Positions 47,776-61,671 of a stretch of DNA of 64,000 nucleotides are shown here, one piece after another; within the stretch, counting starts at the first letter, position 1; the number at the start of each line of letters is the position of its first letter. The DNA comes from Motacilla alba alba (lineage: Eukaryota; Chordata; Aves; Passeriformes; Motacillidae), in NCBI RefSeq assembly GCF_015832195.1, contig NC_052018.1, positions 58,713,666-58,777,665 of the forward strand. Reading direction: 5' to 3'. Both the position numbers and the translations under genes were made by a program. The notes beneath the pieces were generated by a model. That model saw only the letters and a program-made list of their open reading frames with translations. It searched no databases and was not told the DNA's origin.

Positions 47776-50768
47776 GTGGAAAAAGACACTGAGGAGAAAA
47801 ATATAAAGGAAACTTTTGTCTCCAGATTTTGCCTTGATTTCTAGGTATACAGCATCCCCAATGATTCGAAGGTAATTTTTATATCTCCAGAAAAATTTAA
47901 GACGTTTAATTTAATTCAGTAGTTCCAACCCTTTTCTTCAACTTTCCACGTTCTTGACCTTTTACAAAAGGTCTCAGTTTTGCTTCACAAAATGATATAT
48001 GGGTTATGCAGAGAAAGGTTCTCCACTTTATAGCGCCTAATAGGGTCCTGGTCATTGATAATTTTACAGAGATATGTTTATGTATGCAATGGGAGTGATT
48101 TTAACCAATCCTGGGAAGGCAGCATAAACACATTGAAAATTCACACCAAAGTCATTTTATATCAAGATATATAAGGTTCATGATGACTCTCAAGTAAAAT
48201 ACATTTAGCTCAGTCTATTCTTTTCAAACACAAATTTTGTTGTTAGGGATTTTTATAACAGTTATCTCTTTACTATTCATGGAATGGTGGTATCCTAAGA
48301 ATTGCAATGCAAAAGATTTCTACTCTGATCTCTGAAAAATCCTCTATAGCACCAGACTGCTCACATTTATTCTGTGTGTAATAAATGCTTCTCAAGTAAT
48401 CTGAAATAGCTATTAATAGAATATTTTCAAAATGTTTTGAAGAGGCTTCAGGCACCATGAGGCTTTGGGCATGAACAAGCCCTGAAACAGATTGCCCAGC
48501 AAAGTTGTGGATTCTTTGTCCTCGGATAAGCTCAGAATTGGCTTGAAGATATTCAGACCAGACTCAGCTGAATGGAGCTCTGAGCAACTCACTTTCACTG
48601 GACCTGTTCTGAGATTATCAAAGTCAAAGCAGAAATAAAGAACATATTTTAAACAGGGAGGTTTACTAGCCAAAATTACATTTTTTTTCATCTTTCAATA
48701 CGTAAATACTATTTCAAATGTATGATTTTATAAACAAATGACTGATCTCAACAAAAAAAAAATGGAATAATATTCTAGGGATTGTGTTGTACTTAACATC
48801 AATATGAGCTCTTGGTTTCTTTCACAGAAAATTATTTTTCTTTATGCTCAGTGTTCTGTTGAAGCAATCACAGCACTGTATTTGGAAGCACTTTTGATTT
48901 CACATTTTGTCTTATCAGCTGGAAGTATTTTCCTTATACATTTGTGTTTATTTTTCCAAGTGAAATGCTATATACAGAGATTAATAAAAGCATTATAATT
49001 TCTAGAAGTATAGTTATTTCCATTTACAAGAAACATTGCAGAAATGTTGAATCATATTTCCTGAACATAATGAAAAAACAAGCTATCATTTAACTAATAT
49101 TACATTTGAAGGAGAGAGGAAATAATACATGAATAACAGGAAATTCTGCACTGCTGTTTTAAACCACCAAATAATTTCCCGCACCACTTGTAATCTACCT
49201 TTTAATAAATGAAGTCACTTGTTATTGTTCATCACTAAAATTCTGGAGGGCTATGTCTTTTGGTGCTTGGGGTTTTTTTCTTTTCCTTTAGTATCACTGT
49301 TTATACTCTGGGAAAAATAATTTGACATTTTTTTCAAAAGCTGAATATGAAACAATTTGACACATTTCTTTAGGAAGATCAGAGAACCTTCATTACATGA
49401 AGAAAACAGAGAAAAGATAAAAAGTGGAGTTACTGAGTGAAGGGAAAGAAAATACAGGTCCAAATTACTCTGCAATTTCTTATACTATGTGTCATTTTGT
49501 TACTGAAAAGTGAAGCTATGTATTGATCTACGTAATTTGTTAAGTCAAGTGTTTTTTGAGGTCTGATTACTCTAATGAGTGCATAATTTCAATCACAGCT
49601 CCATCTACCTAATAAAGGGCAAGAGGTTGATTAATTATCTCCTGTGTAGAGGAGGAATCATGGTAAGTGACAAAATTTCAGTGATTTCTCCTTTCATGTC
49701 GGAGACACATGTGAAGGTTGATTTGCCTGTTCGGGTCAGCTCATAGGATTCTCCTTAGCTAATTGCTGTTTCAATATTGTTGGCTGGATAATTTCCACCA
49801 TTTTTATGAGCCTGTATGCATTACATTTTGAAAGCAACTATTGCCTTACCTTGTATAAGCAGTATCTTGATCACAGAATATTGTTTCAAACATTTGAGGA
49901 AATCACTTATCTCCAGTTAATCACAAAGCTGTATAGGAAGATGTATCGGGTTCTTGTTGTAAACTTATTTACATTGTGGAGTTTATAGTGGTTTATGACA
50001 TCCCATTCAGCCTAGGGGATACAGTGAAGACACCTGCCTTAAAACAGGATATCTGGAAACCGTGAAAAGTAAGTGGCGCAAGAGGTGCTGTAAACACTCA
50101 GTAGCTGGAAAACCTGGCTGAAAGGAACTGTTCGAAAAGGTCATTTTTGTTCCTGGTTTTGAGAGGCAGGCAGATCCCATACAGGACAGTTTCCAAGAGA
50201 ACAGCCTAGAGGTACATGCATAGCAGATGTGACTCAACGTGTCTGTTGCCAGGGAGGTGCCATTTAGCTGTAATTATGAAATCAATTCCTTCTGTCAACA
50301 GCCTTTCCAGAAAGCTGGCTGCCCTCTCTTGCAGATAAATGCTCTCATCAGCTCCAGCGGTCCCTGTAAGCAGCATGAGCAGGCCATGTACACAGGGGTT
50401 TCAGAGAAAACATGAGCAACATTGTACTGTCCAGTTTTGGTGTGAACAGTGCCAAATAAAAAGAGAAGAGACAGCCAGACTTAGAGTTCCTGCTTGCCTT
50501 GACAGAGATGGCTCCTAAAGGCAAGAAAATATTTATGTCACTTTTACCAGCTTTGCACAAAGCACTTCTAACCAAGATGGATCTCAGTAATGGGGGAAAA
50601 TAAGGCCTTTCACTTTCTCTTCTTTCTCCCTCTCTAAGTTTATATAACTTCTTTACCTTAATGAAAGTTAGAAAGGAAGAAGGACCTTTACCATCATTCC
50701 TAATTTTCATCAAATCTCGCCCTAAAGACTCTCTGCATGTTTATGAAAGAAATTGGTCATAATATAGA
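47776..50768. other. AT-rich intergenic stretch
   Basis: No gene recognised. The ORF at 50348-50713 minus (121 codons) and others show no family pattern. Confidence 0.55.
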
Positions 50769-50875
50769 GAAAAGAAAAGAAAAGAAAAGAAAAGAAAAGA
50801 AAAGAAAAGAAAAGAAAAGAAAAGAAAAGAAAAGAAAAGAAAAGAAAAGAAAAGAAAAGAAAAGAAAAGAAAAGA
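50769..50875 (+). repeat. (GAAAA)21 pentanucleotide microsatellite
   Basis: About 107 bp of perfect GAAAA repeats (purine-only on the plus strand) end in imperfect AAAAAG units to about 50892. The overlapping ORFs (Lys/Arg/Glu on plus, Phe/Ser/Leu on minus) are artefacts. A perfect pure-purine array of this length is likely to vary between individuals. Confidence 0.97.
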
Positions 50876-50892
50876 GAAAAAAGAAAAAAGAA

Positions 50893-52513
50893 GAAATAAA
50901 CACAGCGAAAAAAATACTGAAGGTGAATGACTTTAACAACATGTAGTTAAGAGTAGAAATAAGTAACTAAAATAGACCAGTGTTATTCATCACAGAATAA
51001 TAAAATCAGTCAATCTCAAATGAAGCATTACTCATATGATACAGTATATGATAAATTTTAATATACATAATTCCTTTACCTCATTTTAACTAAATGTTCA
51101 CTTTCAGAAACTGAAGAAATCACCAGATAACTTACTTTTTAACTATAAATGTGAGCAAAAACATACCCTCTAGAAAAGTTTATTTGAAACAGGGGACCAG
51201 ATTATGCTACTGAACATTTCCTGGAGAAACAATTTAGAGCTCCCAATTTCAGAAATCAGGTAAACTTAGATTTTGAGATCTATTTTTTGAGATATGATTT
51301 GATTTCTTTATGGCTAATACTGAAACCTGCAGTCTTGTCCTTCAGCTGCATGAAAAATAACAGAGAGATCAAGAAGAGGGAGCCCTACAAAGCAGGGAAG
51401 AGGAGAAGTGCAGAAAAAAAGAGAGGGGGAAGAATTTAAATTTTAAAATAGTCAGGGATATCATCCAAAATCCTAGATGATGGACAGAATCTTAGAGTGG
51501 GCTTTTTTTCCCCTAATTTTAGCCACATAAAAGTTAAGTGCTAAGGTAAGCCAATTGACAATTGATTTTACTGCCATGAAGAGACACATACATATTGAAA
51601 AAAAAGATGTATTCTACTTGACTTTGATTCCATTATTATATGAATTTAGTCCTCAAGCAATCAATTTTGTTTTTTGTTAAAGAGGGTTGGCTAAATGTAT
51701 AGCTTAAGCTTTAACGAAATGAACAGCTCAAATTAGCTCTCTAACTTTTAAGTCAATTTAAAGATGCTCTACTTACAGATGAAACAACAGAAGAAGATAA
51801 ACTGAGATGGTTTTCCTAAACCAGATTTCTAAATAATAGAAAAATCAAAATAAGCAAATAATCAAAAAACCACTGTGTTGTTCCTATCACTTTGTCCTGA
51901 TCCTTAACATCTGTGTTATGAGCAAATATTCCCTTTAAAGTATAAAAATAAAAAAGGAATGTGAATATCTCTGTTCTTTTTAAATTTAATACTGTATTTC
52001 AAAATTAGTTGTTAACAGAAGTATTAACTGAATAATCAAGCTTACTAACATGTTTAGGTTCCTTTTTCATTTGCCTCCCTTTGTAGTAAAAAGATTAAAA
52101 ATATAATGAAATTAATACAACTAAATTAAATTTGCCCATTTTTCTCAAAGAATGAATGTTGCAAAGATAGAACAGACATTTAGTACTTAGTTACTTCAGG
52201 TAGACCATATTTATATACAGAGAAAGTATTTCTATCATACTAGAGTGGATTTCACTGCTTGGTGAATATTCAGTCTCCATTTAAGATTGACCCAGAGCAG
52301 ACATTTCATACAGCTGGCTGATTTCTGCAGTCAAATTAAGTGTTGCAGATTCATGACAGGGCCACTTGGGATCTGTGCATGGAAATAAAAATCAATTCAA
52401 CAAATCTGCACAAGCATGCAACTCTGCTTTACTTCCTTTTGCAGTAGAAACCATTTTATAATCCTGTGGTGTGGAGCAATGGATATTTTATATAGATTTA
52501 TAGTCTGGACTTG
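50893..52513. other. AT-rich intergenic stretch
   Basis: Nothing recognised; very AT-rich between about 51800 and 52150. Confidence 0.6.
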
Positions 52514-52650
52514 CAATCATATAGGATATGCTGAGTTGGAAGGGACTCATCGGGGTCATTGAGTCCAGCTCCTGGATCACCACATGAATCACACCAAACT
52601 TCTTGGACTCTGTCAGGCTTGGTGCCGTGACCACTTTTCTGGGGAGGTCT
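52514..52650 (-). mobile_element. CR1 LINE 3'-end fragment
   Basis: AATCATATAGGATATGCTGAG, TTGGAAGGGACTCATCGGG, TCATTGAGTCCAGCTCCTGG, CTTGGACTCTGTCAGGCTTGG and TGCCGTGACCACTTTTCTGG form the reverse complement of a CR1 3' end, similar in subfamily to the one at 2405-3180. The tip is at 52514, so the element lies on the minus strand. About 140 bp remain, with internal deletions relative to other copies. Confidence 0.88.
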
Positions 52651-55230
52651 ATAAAGACACACTAGCAGATTATTGACTATGGAAAATAGAGCAGGAATGA
52701 CTGTTAGGAAGTTTCTTTCTTTATCTTCTGTTTCCTCAATTTCAGAGACCAGTGCTGAACAAAATTCTTAACTTCTCTCATTTTGTGTGTCTGTCTTCAT
52801 ATTTGATTTCCTTAACACTGAGAAGCCTGAAAGACTTTTTAAAAATTACAGAAACAATGTGAAAACATAAACCAGAAGTAGACCATGGTAACTGGGCATC
52901 CCAGCTAACCTTAACCAGAAAGAATTAGAGTGAGCATGCAGGACATACCTGTTCTAAACACAACTTCGTGACAGCTTCTGAGATTTGAATCTCTCTCAAT
53001 GTCAATATTGAATCTGTAAAAAGAGGGAAGGTAAAAGCATCAAATCTAGTCAATTAACTTTAAAAACCTCCAACAAACCATAACAAGGCATACGGAAACA
53101 TTTCTGAGAAACACCTAGCTGAAGGAATAAAAATTAAGATTTAGATTTGCTCAGGAGCATGAGTAGCAGTGTGCTCATCAGTCAGCAATCAATACACAAG
53201 AGAAGAGCTCAAGAGGGATAACAGCAGGAAAGCTACACAAATCTACAAAGGTGTTCCTAATAGCAAGAATAAATTATTTCTACATCATAGGTGTTCCATG
53301 CAGAATCGTCCTTATTTTTGTTTGAATACAACAGCTTTCAAAACAAAGCCATTTAAAAAATGCTTCTACAAAATGTAAAAATCTGTTTTTTCAGAGTTTT
53401 AAACATTTCCATAAAGAGTATTTTGTAAGCATTTTGAGTGGGGTCAGAAACAACTGTTTTGTGCATTTCTTGTTTTTCCTCGATTACAATAGTACAAAAT
53501 ATGAGAGATTTTTATTACTATGTATTCACGTGCATAAAGTAATTACAATTATGCAAAGGAAAATGGCCATAAGAACTAGTCATGGCCCATTTATTATAAC
53601 CATTGCCCTGATAGGAGGAAGTGTATTTGTTTTAATGGTTAATGGAATAAATATTCACTTGATGGAAAAATTAGAATATAGATAAGTGACTCAAAGCCTC
53701 ATAAAAATTAGAAAACTAGTAATCTTAGAGCCCAGGGCTTCTAATCTCCTAGTCTAATTCCCAGTCACTCTTCCATTGAGAGTCACTGTTCTCATTTCAG
53801 AGAGATTTAGGCAAGTGTCTCTCTGTCCCCAGAAATGGAAAAAAAAAAAGTATGAGTTTTGAAAATCTCATAAACACAATGAAAGTAAATTTAAGGAGAA
53901 AAAAGAAGATGGTACAATTATAGGGTTAAGTCAAGAACCAAAATCAAACCAAACCAAACACAAACCAAAAAACACTAGTGGTCTACTAGAGTAATGTCTG
54001 CTGTCCTTGAAAACATCGTGCAGAGAACTTGGAGGGAATTCAGAGGGAGGGATTTATTGGTCATGTGTACACACTGAGTGATCCCAAGTGTTTTCCTTAC
54101 ACCCGCAAGCCATAACCGCTGTCTACTGCAATTCCTTTTCCCTCAGGTTACTATTGGCTTACAAAAAAATTTACCATATCTATGGCTATGAAAAACATTC
54201 TCATCATGTTTAGTTTCTAACCAACAAAGTCTTACTCCAAACCACCCTTAACCCTGAATAATGCATTCTCTGTTGCTTCAATGGACAACTTGTGAACTGA
54301 AGCTTTCCTAGTCCCCATGACGGTCCATTGCTTTGTTACCTGCTACTCTAGCAAATTCCTTGCAAGCAATCTGCAAAACCCAGACTACAACTGGGTTTTT
54401 AACTTCCTGGCAGATGTGATCAGAGAATAATCTTCTTATAATTTCAGGACATCATGGTACTTTGAATAGGTTTACTGGGAAAAGAGTACATGAAAATCCA
54501 CATATGTATCAGATAGCATAATTATTCAGAAGTAGCCAAAATTCAGTCTCTGATTTAATCCACTGTTAAATATAGCAATTATGGGGTTTTTTTACTCAGT
54601 AATTAACCTTCCCAAAAGCCTGGAAAAAATGGTACTATGGAAAGAACAAAATAATACAGAACATTTGTAACTTCTGATTATTTTTTCATTAGAGAACTTG
54701 CCTTTAATCTGTTTACATTGTATTTCTTCACCATTTGACCAGCTACAATAGTTGGAAAAATTTTAACTTTTCAAGCAAATGGAAATCAAGCATATTTTTT
54801 GTCTGTGTCTCTGATAGACTACAGGCACACTGCCTTATTTGTTTCTACTTTTCTAGGACCTCCTATCCTCGTGCCTTTTTCACTCTTTGTCCATGAAGGT
54901 ACTAGGAGCACCTATTAAATCTTTTTTGAGCAAGGACTTATCAGAGGCTGCTGTTGGGGTTTTCCACTTCTCTTTACAAATCTCTGCTTTTCAACGACAC
55001 CAACATCACTAGAGAGCTGGTGTGTGTCCCAGGAGCTCTCATCCCATGCTAGGGAAGTAAACAGAGTGATGCACTGAGTACAGACCTTCTCCTCCCTGCT
55101 GAGCCACATCCCAGTACTACTACTATTTTACTAGAATTCCCCTAATTCACACACTGCATCTCCAATCTGCTCCAGGATTTCGCAAAGCAGAAGGGATAAG
55201 CCTCACTTTTAAAAAGAGTAGAGGCAAAAT
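52651..55230. other. AT-rich intergenic stretch
   Basis: No gene recognised. It contains a CAAAC/CCAAA-rich patch at 53939-53974. The ORF 53434-53685 plus ends with a hydrophobic segment, but no family is recognised. The segment 53990-54420 is less AT-rich and contains GGGATTTATTGG (AATAAA on the minus strand); it could be an unrecognised LTR. Confidence 0.5.
53939..53974 (+). repeat. CAAAC-type low-complexity patch
   Basis: Repeats of CAAACCAAAC and ACAAACC with some irregularity. Short. Confidence 0.75.
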
Positions 55231-55430
55231 GAGACTACTTCTATCCTTCCGTGTGATGTCCAGGGAGGTTGTGGAGACCCTATCATTGAAGATATTTGAA
55301 TCCTGTTTGTACACAGCCCTGGGCAATTTGGTGTAGATGACCCTGCTTGAGCAGGGGCTTGTACTGGACAATCAAAACAGATCCCTTCCCATGTCAGCCA
55401 TTCAATCACTTAATTCTGTGATTCTTTGTG
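55231..55430 (+). mobile_element. CR1 LINE 3'-end fragment (ATTCTGTG tail type)
   Basis: CCAGGGAGGTTGTGGAGACC, TTGAAGATATTTGAATCC, GATGACCCTGCTTGAGCAGG, GGCTTGTACTGGACAATC, ATCCCTTCCCATGTCAGCC and TTCTGTGATTCT at the end form a CR1 3' terminus in plus orientation. The tail uses the TTCTGTGA word, not ATTCTATG, which marks a different CR1 subfamily from the copy at 2405-3180. Minus-strand ORFs across it are shadows. Confidence 0.85.
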
Positions 55431-58400
55431 AAAGGCATTTGATAAGCATAGCCCATTGGCCAAAAAATTATTATGGAGAGGTTCCATTCAACTCCCATTG
55501 CCTTTCCAGCAACTACACTGCCACCTGGCCCACACCCAGGGGGTGTGGCTTAGAAGCCACAAGAAGCCTGGGTTTAATGGGTTCTGGTACCATAAAGAAA
55601 AAAAATGCAGATGATGGAAAATGGGCAAAGCTGTAAATGGGATATGCAATGCAGTGTAGTGTCAAGTATAGTTTGTATAGATGGTTGCAACTTCTCAGCT
55701 CCTTGGAGCTGGAGCCCTAGAGCCAAGAGGAAACAGAGAGAAGGGGACAAATACCAAGTGTGTTTGAATTGCTTTAACATATATGGAAGACTAAAAGAGA
55801 AGGGAAAAAAAAGAGAAAAACCCCCCTCCTTTTAATATAACTAATTATTTCTATGAAACAGCAGATAAAATATCTTGAATTCATAGAGAGGCATTTCCAT
55901 TAGTTTATATTTTAAAAAGATACTAATAAATATTACTTTTACACATTTTGAATATTTTTTACATGAAAATGAAGCATGTGATACATTAAGGGATGATTAT
56001 TTAAAAATAGCAGCATGTTATGATGCAGTAAAAAGGTGAAATCTTAATAGCTGCTTTCATTTATATTTTATGTACAAAACCCCAGCATAAAAACATTATA
56101 AGAATCTGACTGTAACTAAATCAAAGTTATTCAAAGTAATGATGCTTTCTCATCTTTTAAAAATTTACTCCCTTACGCTAAGAAAATAATATCTGCAGGT
56201 GAGATATTAGACTGCAAATTTAAACATCTGCTTTGTTGCTTTATCACAGATTCACTCTTTGGCAAAGGGAGAGATTTTATGACAACTTCACCTCAGCTTC
56301 TGTTCACTACTAGCAGAACTCTGTGAGCTGATGTCCTATGAAAACAAAAACTCCTAACCTGGTACTTGTGTAAATGCAGAGCTTCTGCTCCCACCATGAC
56401 TCACAGATGGATGCAGTCCCAAGGTTTACAGCCCAGCCTTTCACAGTGCCTGACAGGGAGCTACGCAGAGAAGTCAGGTCAGTCAAAGCCTGGCCATGCC
56501 TGTGCCTTGCCTTAGCAAGGGACTTCTTAAAAAAAAACCATGAAAGAGGTTAGGCTGTAAACTACCAAGCCTGGCAGCATTACTGAAACTCTCTCCACTT
56601 TTAGAGCTCTCTGTCAGAGAAGACTGCTCAGCCCCATGAAAAAGTTCCCACTCTGACCCCAAATTAAATGGGAATTATAACAGAAGGTCAGAAAACGAGC
56701 CCTCTCCCCTGGTTTTGCCCATCTCTAATGCCATTAATTCTTCTATACATATTTTTCTATATAATAAATATGCTATTAATTAAGTGTCCATGAAAAAGAT
56801 ATACAAGGAAAGGTCACTGTATTGTGTCTGCTCAGTATGCCTGTAGACTGCAATGTCCTGCTGATGCAGGGATTATGTTTTTTGTATGGCACTGTAAATT
56901 ACTGTAGATGCTTGCAGGGTTTAGAACAGAATAATGGATTGCATTACTTTCACTATTAGGTGATGATGCTTTTCTAAATTAACTAGTACTAACAAAAATA
57001 TTTTCTCCCTGTTTTATGTGAAGCATGTTTAAATGAAGAGATGTAGTGTGCAATCATGATTAGACACATACCCTGCAAGTAGAAAAGTGACAAAAGTCTC
57101 TCTCCCCATACCATATGTAACACAAGAACAGACTCAAGCTTTTCTAATTGTCGGTGCCTATGTCAAAGAAGCAGAGCTGGACCTGTCTCCTGTGTGTTCA
57201 CAGGCTACATCATCTCTGTGTGGTAATTTTTACTGTCATAATGATGTGCATGTCAAATTCAGAGACATGCACCCAGGGATGAGATTTGCAAGAAGCATCA
57301 AAGCCACCACTAGCTCATTGTTTAAAAATAGCTGGTCTTGGACCTTTGATGGCTAAAAAACCTGATGTCACTGAGTGAAATAGAAACAAGGTAAGGAAGC
57401 AGCTACTTTTAGAACTAACATTTATGCTTGACTAGAGGCATTGGGGACATAATCTAACTGGTTAGCTGATGAGAGACCCTACAGGAGTTTTCTATGAAAA
57501 CAGGAAAACAGCATTAAACTGACATTTACTCAGCAAGCCACCAACCAGAAGTGCTTGGGGGACCCCCTACACTGAAGCTAAATGCCAGAGCTGTATAATG
57601 ATTAGACTTTGATGGATCCCACTGACGTCCCAAAGGCTGTTCTGTTTCTATTTTTTATTTCTTTCATCTGATCTTCATCCATAATTTGACAAACTATTTT
57701 TAAGTGTCTATTTTCCTTGTGATTTATATATTCCAGGCTCACCAAATTAATTCAATACTTCATCCGATCACTAACTACACTTTAGCTGTTAAAGTGATGC
57801 TGTATTCCCAAACCCATCAAGTTTAGTCATGATGAAATCTGATCACTTTAAAAGCAGTGACAGACATACTGCTGCAGCCAAGATCCCCCCAGTTTGTCCT
57901 GTAGTGGCATTCTACTATTCTTGTCTTCTATTCTCTACATTAAGATCCAGAGACTGAAAAAGTAAGAAAGAATGGGGGAAAAATAGTAACTTTGAAAGGT
58001 TTGTGTAGACTTCCTCAAAATGGTTTCCTTGGATTTGGGCATGGAACAGCAGGCAGTTGGCTGGTTTGAACAGTTCCCTCAGCCTGGGAAGCTCATTCCT
58101 TTGCTGAGTGTCTGACCCAGTCTCTGTCCAGATGAAGCTATGGTACATTACTGACACTCACCCATGCCAAAGTTCTTGTGCCTGCCACCAGGGAAGTTCA
58201 AAGAGAAGAACTTTCTGCAGGATATGATAAAATTCATTAGCATTTGAATTTCAAGCTCCCCTGCTGCCATGCATTTCTGTAGGTGGTGCATCAGTAGTTC
58301 TTTATTTAATTGGAAAGGTATTTTTATTAAATTTCTGATTTATTTTTCGTCCAGCAGTATTCTGATTATTATTATTCTGATTTATTTTTTATACAGCAGT

Positions 58401-58980
58401 TTAGGCAAGTTAGTTAACTTTTATGTACACTGAAGAGAGTCAGGTTAAATCTAGTAAATTGTTGGTCATGTATTTAGCATTTAAAAGAGTCTTGTGCTTC
58501 AGTCTGCTGCTCCCTCATTGTACTAAAACTTAGAACACCTTCACAACAGTTTCAAACAAAAAAATTTCTAGTCCTTTTTATATCACAGGCAAGGCATAAA
58601 CTTAGAAACACATACAGCATCATTATTACCTGAGGAAAAAGATGGCCTCATACAAGCCTGACACAACTCACTACAAATTATTGCTGTGAAATTTTGAAGG
58701 TCTCAGAATTTAATCTCAGTGACTGTTCCTCAAAAACAAAGGCAGAGAAATAGCATGTTCCTCAAATGTAGATGATCTCTGATTCAATGCTCACCGTCAC
58801 AAAGGTAATTTTTTAGTGGGATAGGGTATCAGGGAAGAAAAAGCTTTTGTGCAGTGTTTTTTGTCACTGAAGATGTGACCAGAGGAAAATAAAACATATG
58901 GGAGAGGAGATGCTATTTAGAGAGAGAGATTTTCAAATATTTAGACTATTGTTTCAAAGAAAAAATGAAAAACATGTTCT

Positions 58981-59025
58981 GTTTTTTTTTGGTTGGTTTT
59001 TTTGTTTGTTTAGGTTTTTTTGTTT
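58981..59025 (+). repeat. T/G-rich low-complexity patch
   Basis: T runs interrupted by G, GG and GTTT words, similar in kind to the longer tract at 9415-9573. Confidence 0.85.
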
Positions 59026-60644
59026 GCTCTGAATAATATAATAATAAATAATGTTTTAAATTGTACCAGGAGAAAGTTAGCTTTTTAATAGAATAGATAT
59101 CACATGGCGTTTCTGTCGTTTGAAGTTTTAGAACAAATGTCCATCAGGAGGAATTTAGGTGCAGGTGTGTCTGCTTAGGGGACATGGAAATAAACCAGGT
59201 GAATTTCTGCTGCTGTTAATTTTTAATTCCACATTGCATAAAGTCATTGCCAAAAATCCTCTGGAATCTCAGAAACAAAATTAGTTTATGGCAATCCTAA
59301 GTTAAGGTAGAGGTATAATCAATGAGAACAGGCATTTTTTCCTCCATTATAGAACAGTTTGAATTAATGAGTAGGTTTTCTTTGTCTGCACGTGCTGTTG
59401 AGGCAGGATCCAGCTGTTCAGGCTTGGTAATTTAGTGCCTTTTCAGCTGCTCTGCAATACTTCACTTGCTTCCTAACTGCTGCTACAGAATGACATGTAT
59501 TTCCCATGGATCTGTCAGCTCCATGCACACCTGGCATATCCATGGTGTCTCAGAGTGAACACCCTGCAGGGAATGGGCTGAGAGCCAGCACAGGCACATA
59601 CAGTTACCCCCAGAGAGGCAGGTGATACCATTGGGCATGGCCTTGTACAGCCTCACATCCCTCCAACTGCTGCAAGAGGAAGACTTGGGTCTCCTCAAGA
59701 CCCTGAGTGAGATATCCTAGAATCTCATAAGTGGAACTAACACTTGGGTCCATGCAAATGAATTGAGCTCCTAGTGTTTAATGTAAGCATGGAGCTATAA
59801 AATGTTGCCTGATTCCTCTTGCCATATGTATAACACATGTTGAAATCATGCTATTGCAACCTCATCTAAAACCATGTAACATGGTATACCTCAAACAGTG
59901 ACCAGCTCTGTTTTAAAACAATTTGGATATGATTTTCCCAACTTCTATGGCACTTCCAGAATAGGTTTTAGTGCTTTTAATTTCCTTTCTGACATTTTTT
60001 TTGGCACAATAGACCATTAGAAAATACATGGTTGTTAAACATGTTTTAAAATTATAAAATCAATGCTAAATTTTTAAGGCCTAACAGAAATATGTTAAAG
60101 AAACAATATAATGTGTGAAGAAAATAAGAAAAAAATGTGGAAAATTTTTGTAGGAAAGCATTTACCTTATGGACTGCTATACCTATCAATATTCAGAATC
60201 CTATTCTGTCTCCTAGTTGGGGGAGAGATGAGGTAAGATGAAAGAAGGAAGACAAATAACGAAAAAATTTCTTTACTTTTTGTTATAATAACATTTGAAC
60301 TTATAGGTCACTCCCTACTAAGGTTAGCACAGATTTAACCCACTAACATTAAATATTAATGTTTTCTCTTTCTCTTGCATTTTAAATCAAAATTTAAAAG
60401 TCTGTTTTTTCCCAGAAGCTAGCCACAGAGACTAGAAACCATTTTGCTTTTCATAAAGCCATTTTTACTAACAGGAAAATCTTGATCATAATAGCTTTTG
60501 GATTTCTGTAACTTCCAGAATAAGAGCAGAAGCAGTTCTCACTTAGCTCCTTAGCTTTTGGAACTGTTAATAATTATACTTCTGATTAACAACAGGATAA
60601 TAAGACTATGTCAGGGTGTTGGTTTTTTTCCATAATCACCTCAT

Positions 60645-60669
60645 CCTGGGTGGAAAAAACACACCCAGG
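60645..60669. other. Small inverted repeat (CCTGGGTG / CACCCAGG)
   Basis: Two perfect 8-bp arms are separated by an A-rich 9-bp loop. It is too short for a microRNA precursor and is not followed by a T-run that would matter in a vertebrate. Probably chance. Confidence 0.5.
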
Positions 60670-61629
60670 AAATGAAAGAAAGGAAAAGTTAAATATTCCA
60701 CAAACAAGTCTGAAGGTTTGTATCCCTACATACTCATGCTTTTGATCAGTCAGAAGAAACAACTTCTAAATCTGAAGTTATAGTTTTGAAAACATTAAGT
60801 CAAAAAAGAAATTGCAGGTCCTAGGATTAATTTTTTGTATCTCCTCTTTGAAATGATTTCCAATATTTTCTGGAGGTTTTGAAAGACTTTTGAGGACTTC
60901 AGGAATTTCAAATTTAACAATGAGCTGATCTAGAGATTTTATAATTAAAATTATTCCTGTACTATAGCAAAGATTTATTATATCTATTGAAGCTGAAAAT
61001 ACAATGATATCTCCTACAACAAGGATGTCCAGGCTAGCCACATAATTGTTTAGGTTACAAGGCAGCTTAAATTCTCCAATTTCTTACTCAAAGAAGGCCA
61101 ATGAAAGCATGTTTAATTCAACATGTCTCTGTGAAAGGAAGCTACTTGAAAACATTCAAGTCTTGCAGTCATTCTACAAAACATACCTGTTTAAAATGTT
61201 TATGAATAGAAAAGCAAGAACATATTTTAAATAGAAAGTAAAAAGTCATTTATCTTCTTCAAGAGATTAATTTCATACTGGAATGATCCAATGTACTCTG
61301 CAGAAGAAACGTGAAGGCAACAAGCACAGGAAATAATAACTGAAGATCAAAGCTTTTGTTGTCATGGGGAGGTTAGAATCCATTTGTGTGGGTTCCAGTA
61401 ATATAATTATAATTGCACTGCACAAAGGTGTGAGAGCTGAAGTATCATTATATAGTACTCATGGCTTGAGATGATGGGCAGCAGGCAGATAGCATCCTGT
61501 TTGAAGATTAAAGCTTGGGTGATAAGAAATAACTTGTTTTCTCCCTATCATACACTGGTGAAACACAATAAAGCTTTGGTAATCAAACAAACATTCAAAC
61601 CATGGTGATGAGCATAGTACAAAGAGATT

Positions 61630-61671
61630 AATTCAGTAAATTTCAACTAGACAATTCAGTAAATTTCAACT
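61630..61671 (+). repeat. Tandem duplication, 23-bp period
   Basis: AATTCAGTAAATTTCAACT occurs at 61630 and again at 61653, separated by AGAC. The 19 shared bases are identical. Confidence 0.92.

Noticed and set aside
50348..50713. 121-codon minus-strand ORF
   Set aside because: No family resemblance and no conserved motif; chance frame.
50737..50946. Lys-Arg-Glu repeat ORF and its Phe-Ser-Leu antisense frame
   Set aside because: Produced entirely by the GAAAA microsatellite.
53434..53685. 83-codon ORF ending in a hydrophobic segment that looks membrane-like
   Set aside because: No recognisable family, no signal of codon bias, AT-rich context; hydrophobic runs are common in translated AT-rich DNA.
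60645..60669. MicroRNA or terminator hairpin
   Set aside because: Only 8 bp of stem, too short for a microRNA precursor, and intrinsic terminators do not apply to vertebrate polymerase II.
18153..61671. CRISPR array or organised repeat system from the direct repeats
   Set aside because: Each duplication is a single pair with no spacers and no shared unit, and the DNA is vertebrate.
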